Assembly: GCF_000272005.1 (NCBI RefSeq)
Contig: NZ_AKKU01000009.1
Coordinates: 71,335-135,334 of the forward strand
DNA: 64,000 bases
Reading direction: 5' to 3'
DNA from: Alishewanella agri BL06
GTDB lineage: Bacteria > Pseudomonadota > Gammaproteobacteria > Enterobacterales > Alteromonadaceae
Part shown: positions 8,687-17,208 of the stretch, one piece after another
Layout: each line of letters begins with the position of its first letter
Position numbering within the stretch: position 1 is the stretch's first letter
Notes under the pieces: generated by a model
Told to the model about the DNA's origin: nothing
What the model saw: only the letters and a program-made list of their open reading frames with translations
Databases searched by the model: none
Made by a program: the position numbers and the translations under genes

Positions 8687-10537
8687 TCAGCAAGGGCCGC
8701 TCGCGGCGTTAAACTGTAACGGATTGGCGGGATACAACAGCTGTGGTGCCTGACTCTGATGACTGAACTTGCGGGTGTCTTTATATGGCAGCTTCATAAA
8801 GCCCCCAACTCCGTCACCACTGATTAAACCGACCTTACTGAGAATACTCTGCAGTAGCCGGTTAAATTCTGGTTCAGCCGCCGGATCCAGCAGGCGGTAG
8901 TAGCTGTGGATTTTCATATATAAGGGCGTGACCTCAAAGATAATACAACCGGTATGCCGGATCAGGTTAAGCCGCGCGATATCGTCCATAATGGCATCGG
9001 GTAATACCAATTGCTCATCCGGATCCTTACCATCTTCAAAGTAAGAGTGCTGCTTACTGGCTTCCTCTGCACTGAGTACCGGCGCCAGCTGATACGGAAT
9101 ACGACTCTCTGCTGGCGCCACAAAGGGCTCAGCTTCCGATGCGCGGCTAATATGAATAGTATTGCGGGCATTAAATAGACAGGCTTTAAAGATCCCGACC
9201 TTGCCGATAGCACGGGCCAGCGTCACCACATTATTAACCGCCAACGCGAAGGCCTGACTCAGGCTCTGATCATATAAATTCAGACTGCTGTCGATATAGA
9301 TGCCGCCGGCCTGCCAGTGGATGGCTAAACCGCCTACGACCGGATAGCGCCCGAGCCGGCTGACGGCAGCGATAAAGGCTTTTTCGGTTTCGCCCATCCC
9401 TTCCAGATAGTTTTTGTAATAGCGTTCCAGCTGCACATCATCGACGTAGGCGATATCCAGCTCTTCGTTATGCTCGCGTAAAAAGGATTTGCGCGACGAG
9501 TACACCACGGTATCCAGCTCACGCCGCTGTGGGCTTACCCAAACCGGCAATACAGGGCTGTCATCAAACAGCGGCAGCTCCGGTAATACCAACTGCTTTA
9601 AGCGCGGCATCTGCTTAATAAAATAATCACCGGCCTGCTGGCGTAATGTCAGATCATCGGCCAGCATACTATCAAGCATGGTGGCAAACTCCAGCGGCAA
9701 ACCCAGACTACGTGCCGGAATAGCTTTGCGGCCGAAGCGGCAGGCCTGCCCCGAGGCCAGCGCATAGAGGGTACTGGCGACACCCTGCTCGTCAAAGCGC
9801 GGGCTGGATAACTGACCGCTGCGCTGTTCCGGGCCAATAAAATAGACATCACCCATCCGGGCATTGGAGTGCTGCAGATCGGCTGACATCAGCTGCATCA
9901 CATTATTCGACAGATAATGCCCCTCATGATCCAGCTGAGCAAACACCGAGGAGCCCCAGTCAATCAGGCTCAGGTGGCCGCTTTGCTCCTCAAACACCAG
10001 ATTAGACGGCTTAATATCGCCATGGACGATCGGCGCCGGCGAGCCGTCTTTTTCGATACTACGTAAATATTGCAGCAACTCAGCCAGTTGTGCCGCCAAA
10101 TCTACCAGCAAACGTACCGGTAAACGGCCGTGCTGCAGGCTGTATTGCTCTAAATCGATACCCGGCGCCCGATCCATCATCAGAATGCCCTGCTTGCGCA
10201 CGACCTGATAGGTGATATAACGCGGCACCGCCGGATGTTGTACCTGCGAAAGCATATAGGCTTCATCGGCAAGCCGTTCCTGAATATGCTGCGGCAGATT
10301 GATCCGCGAGAACTTAAACACATAACATTCATCATTAATGCCTAAGCCGGCAAAGGCAAAACCATAAGCACCTTTACCGAGTAAATGGATATCCCGGTAT
10401 CCCAGCTGTTGTAATTTGCTGATACAAAGCGCCACCCAATCTTTCAGCTTTTTCGCGTCATTGGCATTTAGCAGATAGATCGACTGTTCTTCCGGGATAT
10501 AGAAATTGCGCAGATTACGTTCTTGCATCAGGGCCAT
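8687..10537 (-). CDS. Eukaryotic-like Ser/Thr protein kinase with unknown C-terminal domain
   Basis: A 616-residue cytoplasmic protein. The N-terminal 320 residues are a complete protein kinase: glycine loop GKGAYG (54-59), ATP Lys75, likely helix-C Glu92, catalytic loop HGDIKPSN with Asp174 and Asn179, magnesium motif DWG (193-195, in place of DFG), and GPEQ (235-238) for APE. All catalytic residues are kept, so it should be active. The remaining 290 residues show no domain I can name and contain no membrane segment. It lies 25 bp behind a lipoprotein gene, which is 23 bp behind recD, so the whole set may be one transcript. The substrate is unknown. No strong ribosome site; ATG at codon 4 is an alternative start. 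Confidence 0.9.
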   Translation of the reverse strand: MALMQERNLRNFYIPEEQSIYLLNANDAKKLKDWVALCISKLQQLGYRDIHLLGKGAYGFAFAGLGINDECYVFKFSRINLPQHIQERLADEAYMLSQVQHPAVPRYITYQVVRKQGILMMDRAPGIDLEQYSLQHGRLPVRLLVDLAAQLAELLQYLRSIEKDGSPAPIVHGDIKPSNLVFEEQSGHLSLIDWGSSVFAQLDHEGHYLSNNVMQLMSADLQHSNARMGDVYFIGPEQRSGQLSSPRFDEQGVASTLYALASGQACRFGRKAIPARSLGLPLEFATMLDSMLADDLTLRQQAGDYFIKQMPRLKQLVLPELPLFDDSPVLPVWVSPQRRELDTVVYSSRKSFLREHNEELDIAYVDDVQLERYYKNYLEGMGETEKAFIAAVSRLGRYPVVGGLAIHWQAGGIYIDSSLNLYDQSLSQAFALAVNNVVTLARAIGKVGIFKACLFNARNTIHISRASEAEPFVAPAESRIPYQLAPVLSAEEASKQHSYFEDGKDPDEQLVLPDAIMDDIARLNLIRHTGCIIFEVTPLYMKIHSYYRLLDPAAEPEFNRLLQSILSKVGLISGDGVGGFMKLPYKDTRKFSHQSQAPQLLYPANPLQFNAASGPC

Positions 10538-10562
10538 TACTCAGCAATTTGACTCAGCTATG

Positions 10563-11276
10563 TTATTTAACGAAACCACGCGCCATCTGGGCACTGATAT
10601 TAAAATACCAGCTAAACTCATGCTCATCGCGTGGATTAACGATGGTCATCAAATCATATGGCTGCTCTTCGTGCCACACCAGCGCCTGAGCCTTCGCATT
10701 AAAACCATGCAGATTAATAAAGGCGTAAAGTTCAGTGGTGCTGGTACAGAAAAATGCGGTTTCCGGCGTTTTACCATCTCCACTTTGCCAGATCGCCGCC
10801 ATCAGACCATCTAACACTTCCTGATGATACTCGCCCTGCTCGGTATTGCCCGACTCAAACTGACAGACCATAGCACCATAATGGCCGTTTAAGCTGATAA
10901 ACTGCTCCGCTAACAAGTTCGACGTATGGCTCAGACACTGCTGCCAGTCTTTTTTGGCGATAGCTTCAAACATCAGGCTGGACAGTGCCCGCTCCACCAT
11001 ACTGTATGGCCGGTAAGCTGAGGTTTTGGTATAGGCCTGCCGCAAACTGGCCAGTCGCCTTGGCTCTGGTGCTTGCTGCACCTCTGAGAGCAACAGCTGA
11101 TAGTGCTGGTCCGCCGCATCTTGTTGCGCTCTCTGCGCGGCAGACATTGGGGGAGCAGCAGTCATTGGAGGCGAAGCAGACATCGCAGCTGCCGCACCCT
11201 GCTGTGATTGAAGCTGTTGAGCACAGCCACTCAGTAATAGCAGTAAGGCTGTTAAAATACCGATCCTAAATACCAT
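10563..11276 (-). CDS. Lipoprotein with DUF4919-like domain
   Basis: A 237-residue precursor with a hydrophobic signal sequence and lipobox LLSGC (Cys18), so lipidated and exported. An Ala/Pro/Met-rich linker (about 22-48) leads to a globular domain whose pattern (FFCTSTTELYAFINLHGF, then YDLMTIVNP, then WYFNIS near the end) fits the DUF4919 family as I remember it. The function of that family is unknown. AAGGA lies 7 nt before the ATG. It sits between recD (23 bp away) and the kinase gene (25 bp), on the same strand. The C-terminus lacks the Asp at +2 that would favour inner-membrane retention, so the outer membrane is likelier. Confidence 0.8.
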   Translation of the reverse strand: MVFRIGILTALLLLLSGCAQQLQSQQGAAAAMSASPPMTAAPPMSAAQRAQQDAADQHYQLLLSEVQQAPEPRRLASLRQAYTKTSAYRPYSMVERALSSLMFEAIAKKDWQQCLSHTSNLLAEQFISLNGHYGAMVCQFESGNTEQGEYHQEVLDGLMAAIWQSGDGKTPETAFFCTSTTELYAFINLHGFNAKAQALVWHEEQPYDLMTIVNPRDEHEFSWYFNISAQMARGFVK

Positions 11277-11299
11277 AGTAGTATCCTTTGCTAATGGTT

Positions 11300-13369
11300 T
11301 TATTCATCTAAGGGCAAGCGCCCGGCCCGTACGGTGCGTCTTTGCACCGCCTGTTTCAGCACCTGATAGTCAGGCACCACCAGGGTCAGTTGCTTTGCCG
11401 CCCGGGTAATACCGGTATACAGCAGCTCGCGGCAGAGTACCGGGTTATCCCGCTCCGGCAATACCAGCACGGTATGACTGAACTCTGAGCCCTGCGACTT
11501 ATGCACTGTCATTGCAAAGACGGTTTCAACAGCGCCCAGGCGGCTGGGTAAGATCCACCTTAACTGGTTATCAGCATCGATAAAGACCACACGTTTTTGC
11601 TGATCCTGTGGTGAAACCAGGACAATGCCGATGTCACCGTTACGCAAATTCAGATTATAGTCATTACTGCTGATCATCACCGGCCGCCCCTCATACCAGC
11701 TATCCTGCTGCAAATTGCGACTGGCCGGCAGTTGTGGCAAGGCCTGTTGAACCAGCTGATTTAAACCGGCAACGCCAAAAGGACCTTCACGCACGGCCGT
11801 TAATAACTGAAATTGCTGATAGCTGTTAAGCACCGCCCGCGCCCACTGCTCAATAGCGCCCGCCTCGGCATCCGCTGCAGGTTTAGCCGCTAGCTGCTGC
11901 CAGTAGGCGGCAAAGCCACGGCGGCACAAGGCCGCTAACTGTTGCAGCGGATCTTGCTCCGGCTCCCCGGCTAATAACTGCAGATCCTGATAGCCCGCCT
12001 GACCTGATAACAGATAATCGACCTGCGCCTGCTCACCCTGATTGACCGCGCGGGCCAGAGCACCTATACCACTGTGCTGATCAAAACGCCGGCTAACCCG
12101 CAACATCACCACCTGTTGTAGCCGCTGCCGCGGCGCGCTGGTTGCCAACTGCGCCGGTATAGGTGCGGCGCTGAATTGCTGCAGATAAGCCATAGTTTCT
12201 GCACTATAGCCACCCTGCTCGGCATCCTGACAAAGCTGTCCTAAAATAGCGCCGGCTTCCACTGAGGCCAGCTGATCCTTATCACCTAATAAAATCAGGC
12301 GGCCATCCGCCGGCAGTGCCGCAAGCAGCGCCTGCATCAGCTCAATATCAATCATACTGGCTTCATCAACAATCAACACATCAAGCGCCAGCGGTTTACT
12401 ACGCTGATGCTTAAATTGCCGGCTGCCGGCTTGTACCCCCAACAGTTTATGCAGGGTCGCGCTGTCGGCGCGGATCGCAGCAACCGCGCTCTGCCAGTCC
12501 GCTGCCAGCGCCTGTAAGCTTTGCATCGCCTGAGTAATCGCCTCTTTCATCCGCGCCGCGGCTTTACCGGTAGGCGCCGCCAGCTTGATGGTCAATGGCG
12601 TAGGCGACAAACGCTGTAACAGCGCCAGTAAGCGCACCAGGGTATAGGTTTTACCGGTACCCGGCCCGCCGGTGATCACACTAAAACGGCTACGCAGGCT
12701 GTTGGCACAGGCCAGTTTTTGCCAATTGATCTGAGCAAAGGCATCGCCAGCGCTAACTGCTAACGACTCAGCTCCAAACAGCTGATCCAGATAAAGTTTT
12801 AGCTGCGCCGGCTCTGCCGGCAGGGTTACCGCTTGCATTAAAGCGCGCAAATCGGCGGCGATCTGTTGCTCTGCTGACCAATAGCGGGCGAAATAGAGTA
12901 TCTGTTGATCCAATACCAGCGGCCGGCCCGGCGCTGCGCTGGCAATCGACTCAGCGTTGGCCGGTGTTACAGTAAGCACCGTATCACACTGTACCAGGCA
13001 GGCCTCCAGCTCTTCCAGACTATATGACGCCAACAGCAGTGCCGGATCCGGTAACAGACTGCCATCCTGCTGGCTTAACGCCTCAGGGGTTAACTGCGCA
13101 CTCTGGTAATTGAGCAGCTGTGGCGCATCGGCCAGTAAATCCGCCAGTGGCAAACAGACATGGCCGCGGCCAACCTGTCGTGACAGAAAGGCAGCAAGCA
13201 ACAAACTCAGGGGTTGTACTGTGGGTGCGTTCTGCGCCAGAAAGCGGGCAAAGGCCAGGTCAAGCTGACTTAACAGCTGCTGGCGCTGATAGGCGGCCAG
13301 TAGCGCCAGCATCGCCTGACGATCCTGTAGCCGTTGTAATACCTCAGGTAGCACTGCACTAATCAGCAT
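11300..13369 (-). CDS. recD: Exodeoxyribonuclease V alpha subunit RecD
   Basis: A 689-residue SF1B 5'-3' helicase, the fast motor of RecBCD, which processes double-strand ends for recombination and degrades foreign linear DNA. Walker A is GGPGTGKT (234-241); Walker B is the IVDEASMID segment. The C-terminal MTVHKSQGSEF and YTGITRA motifs are typical of RecD. The start codon overlaps the end of recB by 11 bp and has GGAGG 6 nt before it, so translation is probably coupled to recB. The E. coli protein has 608 residues; the extra length appears as Ala/Gln-rich insertions. Downstream it runs into the lipoprotein and kinase genes. Confidence 0.97.
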   Translation of the reverse strand: MLISAVLPEVLQRLQDRQAMLALLAAYQRQQLLSQLDLAFARFLAQNAPTVQPLSLLLAAFLSRQVGRGHVCLPLADLLADAPQLLNYQSAQLTPEALSQQDGSLLPDPALLLASYSLEELEACLVQCDTVLTVTPANAESIASAAPGRPLVLDQQILYFARYWSAEQQIAADLRALMQAVTLPAEPAQLKLYLDQLFGAESLAVSAGDAFAQINWQKLACANSLRSRFSVITGGPGTGKTYTLVRLLALLQRLSPTPLTIKLAAPTGKAAARMKEAITQAMQSLQALAADWQSAVAAIRADSATLHKLLGVQAGSRQFKHQRSKPLALDVLIVDEASMIDIELMQALLAALPADGRLILLGDKDQLASVEAGAILGQLCQDAEQGGYSAETMAYLQQFSAAPIPAQLATSAPRQRLQQVVMLRVSRRFDQHSGIGALARAVNQGEQAQVDYLLSGQAGYQDLQLLAGEPEQDPLQQLAALCRRGFAAYWQQLAAKPAADAEAGAIEQWARAVLNSYQQFQLLTAVREGPFGVAGLNQLVQQALPQLPASRNLQQDSWYEGRPVMISSNDYNLNLRNGDIGIVLVSPQDQQKRVVFIDADNQLRWILPSRLGAVETVFAMTVHKSQGSEFSHTVLVLPERDNPVLCRELLYTGITRAAKQLTLVVPDYQVLKQAVQRRTVRAGRLPLDE

Positions 13370-16300
13370 CGGCGACCTCCACAGCAGACTGAGGCTCTTG
13401 TTGCATAAAGTATTGCTCTAAACTCAGGATCAACGACTCCGGTACCCGATCGATAAAGGCGCCCCGGCTACTGGCTTGCTGGCCACGCAAAAACAGATAC
13501 ACCACGCCGCCGACATGCTGCTGATAGCTGTAAGCGTCTTTTAAGCGGGCTTTTAAAAGCTTATGCAATGCCAGGCTATAGAGCACATATTGCAGTTCAT
13601 AGCGGCTTTGTAAGATTTTCTGTTGCATCGCTGCCGGGTGATAAGCCGCATCATCCGGCCCCAGATAGTTTGATTTGTAATCCAGCACGTAGTACTTACC
13701 CTGATGTTCAAACAGCAAGTCGATAAAACCTTTTAACATACCATTTAAGTAGTTGCGGCTAAGCTCTGGTCTGGCGGCACCGGCCAGCACAGCGGCATTA
13801 ACCCGCTTGTCCAGTTGCCGGGTACTGCCCCCCTGCACGGCGAACCAGAACTCAGGCTCAGCCCGATAACTACGCAAGGCATTAAGTGCTACCTGCCCAC
13901 CACCCGGTAACGGAAAACTCAACTGCAGATAGCCATGTAACCAACGACCTAATAACTCAGCGCGCTGTGCCCAGCTGCCGTGGCGGCAACGCCGGGCAAC
14001 CAGGCTTTGACACAGCTCAGGATCGGCTGCCACGGCGGCGAAGCCGTGCTCGGCCGCATCCTGCAACAAGTTATGCAGCAAGGTCCCTGGCCCGGCGCCG
14101 CGTGGAAAGTCATGCAAACTGACTAAGTCTGGCGTTGCTGGCAAGGACTGCGCGACAGCGGCAAACTGCACTGTACTGTCTGCAGCCAAGGCTTCCGGGG
14201 AGGCATCCGGCATGGCTTCTGCAAGCAGCGCACTGGCCTGCTCTTCCAACAGGTTATGCTCCAGCGCGGTATCGCCCTGACTGGCAGCACCATAGGTTAA
14301 CGCCGAATAACTGGCGATCCACCAGGGCACAAATGGCTGCGCGGTATTGCGTTGCCGCGCGGCAAACTGTGAGGCTGAGCCACTAAGCACCGGCGGCAAA
14401 TGCTGCGGTGTGCTAAAAGCAGGCAAGGCAACCACCTGAATGTCATTGGCATTAGCAGGCCACAGCGCCTCGGCTTGCTGTAGCAGCTGCAGCGGCTCTG
14501 TCGCCTGATCACAGCCCAGCAGATAGGCCAGCGCTGAGCGCTGCCAATCACCTACCGGACTTAAACTAAGCCAGGTCGCATATTTGGCCCGGGTTACCGC
14601 CACATAGAGCTTGCGGATATCTTCGCCCAGCCGCTCCTGATCGGCGGTTGCCAGTTCAAGCTTGCCGGGCGTCAGGCTTTGCACCAGTTCACCGGCTTCA
14701 TTATGAAAGCTTACCAGCCGGTCATCATGACTTACCGGACGGCACAGGCTGATAAAGGGCAAAAATACCAGTGGATACTCCAGCCCTTTCGATTTATGGA
14801 TGGTGACAATTTGGATCAGCTCAGCATCACTTTCCAGCCGCACTATCTGGTCGTCAGCTGGCTGGGTAATGGCTTCCTGCTGATACAGATGCTGATAGAA
14901 ATAGCGCAGCACCGCATGCACACCATCCAGTTTGACACTGGCTTGCTGCAACAGCTCGGCCAGGTGCAGTAAATCGGTCAGATATCGCTCGCCACCGGCG
15001 TTCGCTAACACCCGCTCTGCCACCTGAAACTGCTGCACTAACTGGCGGATCAGCGCCAATACGCCGCGCTGCTGCCAGCAGTGGCTAAACTGATAAAACC
15101 ATTCCTGATACTGCTGCCAAAGCCTATCGTCGTGTCTTAGCGCATCCAACTGCGCTAGCGGCAAGGCCACCAGTGGCGTATAGAGCGCATTTAGCAGCGC
15201 CTGCTGATTGGCCGGCTCGGCACAGGCCTGCAACAGTAAATACAGATCGCCGGCCACTTCACTGTCGAACACGGAATTACGATCCGATAAATACACGCTG
15301 GCCATACCGCGCTCACGCAGCTGCTGCTGGATCAAATGCCCTTCCTGATGGGTACTGACCAAAATCGCAATATCTTTACTTTGCAGCGGTTGTAAGGTCG
15401 TCGCTGTCGCAGCCTCGTGCCGCAGCATAAAACCCGTGCGCCCGGCGGCCGCACTGCCCAGCAAAGCACCAATATAGTCAGCAACCCGGCCCGCCAACTG
15501 CTCCCGGTACAGGGTTTTACTCAATGCTTTGCTATCGTCTGCACCCTCGTCGAAACTGCCGGCGCTGGCGGTCCACAAGGTTAAGGCAGCTGCGGCCGGT
15601 TGACCGTCAATCACCAGCTCAGCTTTAACGCCCCTGGCGTTAACTTCGGTAAAGGGCAACGGGTTGCCGCTGCTGTCAGCGAATAAAAATGCCTGCCTGG
15701 CGGCGCTTTGCTCCGCCGGACGAAACAACGCATTAACGGCCGCCACCATCTGCTTACTGGAGCGGAAGTTGGTGGTCAGCGTATAGTGGCGCCCTAGGGT
15801 ATCGCGGCGGGCTTGCAGATAGGTGAAAATATCACCGCCACGAAAGGCATAAATCGCCTGCTTCGGATCGCCAATCAAATAGACTGCCTGTGCCGCTGCA
15901 TTGCTGGCCAGCTGGTATACCGCATTGAAAATGGCGTACTGCGCCGGATCGGTATCCTGAAACTCATCAATCATTGCCACCGGGTACTGCTGGCGTAAAA
16001 TAGCAGCCAGTGCCGGCCCGGCATCCCCCTCCAGTGCACGCCGGCATTGCTGGATAATGTCATCAAAGCCCATTTTGGCTTGCTGCTGCAGTTGTTGCTC
16101 CAGCCGGGCCTTACACCAAGTTACCGCCTTTGGTAACAGTAATGGCCGCAGCGACGGTCCCCCGGAGAGTAGCGCAACCAGCTCCAGCAAGGCCGCCGGC
16201 CAGTCCGCTGCCAGCGGTTCGCCCTGATAATGCTGGTAAAACTGCTTGCCATAATTGTCGACAAAAGAGGTTTTTAGTTCAGGTAACTGCTGCAAGGCCT

Positions 16301-17162
16301 CTGCAACAGGTAAGGCCGTCCAATCCAGCAAGGGGGCAAAATCCTGGCGGGCTTTTTTCAGATTATAGGTTCTGGGTTTACTAAAGCTACCGGCCGCTTC
16401 GGCCGCGGCAATCCAATCCAGCCAAGCCGGTAACGCCTGTTGCCAGTAGTAAAAGGCGCTACTGAGCCGCTGCTGATAGGCTTGCTCAGCCGCCAACAGC
16501 AGCTCGGCTAACTGTACCGGCTCAGAACTGGCACTGGCCTGGGCCCATAACGGCCGTAGATCATCCAGTAAGGCTTCCGGCTCACGGTATAGAGCCTGGA
16601 TCTGTTGTAGTTGTTCGCTTGGCAATGGGTAGCAGCAGCTGCGCCAAAAGTCTCTTACCGCCTCTAATTGCAGAGCGCTAAGATCGGTCAGTAACTCCTG
16701 TTGAAACAAACTGCCGCTATTAAACGCATGCTCGCGCAGCACCTGCTGGCACCAGCTATGGATGGTTTTTACACTGGCTTCATCCATGGCTTCGCTGGCC
16801 ATTTGCAGCGCATAGGCACATTCCGGCCAATGCTGCGGCGCGAAATCGGCCTTCAGTGCCTGCAACACCGGATCGGCGCTGGCCGAAGCGTCTCGAAACA
16901 CCGCCGCCGCCTCCACTAAACGCTGACGGATCCGATCCTTTAGCTCGGCTGTTGCCGCCTTGGTAAAGGTCACCACCAGAATATCCGCCGGCAATAGCGG
17001 TGTGCTGCGACTGGCTGCCGCTGTCAGCCTCGGCAGATGCGCCAGAATAAAACGTAAATACAGCGCTGCTATGGTATAGGTTTTACCGGTACCAGCACTG
17101 GCTTCAATCAATACACTGCCGTGCAGCGGTAATTGCAGCGGGCTGGTTAGTTCTTGGCTCAT
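13359..17162 (-). CDS. recB: Exodeoxyribonuclease V beta subunit RecB
   Basis: A 1267-residue UvrD-like 3'-5' helicase with a C-terminal nuclease. Walker A is ASAGTGKT (21-28); the DEFQDTDP motif is present near residue 400. The nuclease active site LDYKSN lies near residue 1160 and keeps the Asp-x-Lys that cuts DNA and that is needed for RecA loading. Length is slightly above the E. coli protein (1180). CAGGAG precedes the ATG by 5 nt. recC lies 46 bp upstream and recD overlaps downstream, with no ptrA protease gene between recC and recB as in enterics. Confidence 0.97.
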   Translation of the reverse strand: MSQELTSPLQLPLHGSVLIEASAGTGKTYTIAALYLRFILAHLPRLTAAASRSTPLLPADILVVTFTKAATAELKDRIRQRLVEAAAVFRDASASADPVLQALKADFAPQHWPECAYALQMASEAMDEASVKTIHSWCQQVLREHAFNSGSLFQQELLTDLSALQLEAVRDFWRSCCYPLPSEQLQQIQALYREPEALLDDLRPLWAQASASSEPVQLAELLLAAEQAYQQRLSSAFYYWQQALPAWLDWIAAAEAAGSFSKPRTYNLKKARQDFAPLLDWTALPVAEALQQLPELKTSFVDNYGKQFYQHYQGEPLAADWPAALLELVALLSGGPSLRPLLLPKAVTWCKARLEQQLQQQAKMGFDDIIQQCRRALEGDAGPALAAILRQQYPVAMIDEFQDTDPAQYAIFNAVYQLASNAAAQAVYLIGDPKQAIYAFRGGDIFTYLQARRDTLGRHYTLTTNFRSSKQMVAAVNALFRPAEQSAARQAFLFADSSGNPLPFTEVNARGVKAELVIDGQPAAAALTLWTASAGSFDEGADDSKALSKTLYREQLAGRVADYIGALLGSAAAGRTGFMLRHEAATATTLQPLQSKDIAILVSTHQEGHLIQQQLRERGMASVYLSDRNSVFDSEVAGDLYLLLQACAEPANQQALLNALYTPLVALPLAQLDALRHDDRLWQQYQEWFYQFSHCWQQRGVLALIRQLVQQFQVAERVLANAGGERYLTDLLHLAELLQQASVKLDGVHAVLRYFYQHLYQQEAITQPADDQIVRLESDAELIQIVTIHKSKGLEYPLVFLPFISLCRPVSHDDRLVSFHNEAGELVQSLTPGKLELATADQERLGEDIRKLYVAVTRAKYATWLSLSPVGDWQRSALAYLLGCDQATEPLQLLQQAEALWPANANDIQVVALPAFSTPQHLPPVLSGSASQFAARQRNTAQPFVPWWIASYSALTYGAASQGDTALEHNLLEEQASALLAEAMPDASPEALAADSTVQFAAVAQSLPATPDLVSLHDFPRGAGPGTLLHNLLQDAAEHGFAAVAADPELCQSLVARRCRHGSWAQRAELLGRWLHGYLQLSFPLPGGGQVALNALRSYRAEPEFWFAVQGGSTRQLDKRVNAAVLAGAARPELSRNYLNGMLKGFIDLLFEHQGKYYVLDYKSNYLGPDDAAYHPAAMQQKILQSRYELQYVLYSLALHKLLKARLKDAYSYQQHVGGVVYLFLRGQQASSRGAFIDRVPESLILSLEQYFMQQEPQSAVEVADAD

Positions 17163-17208
17163 GGCTGCTCCTGACTCGTGATTGCTAATGGCTCATGCTG
17201 CGCCTGAA

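Noticed and set aside
13435-13450. CTCCGGTAC inside recB, resembling the REP-like stem
   Set aside because: Only one arm is present and it is explained by the codons of RecB.
16254-16263. ATTGTCGACA core inside recB, same as the prp operators
   Set aside because: It lies in the middle of a conserved coding sequence far from any promoter; one chance copy in 64 kb is not surprising.
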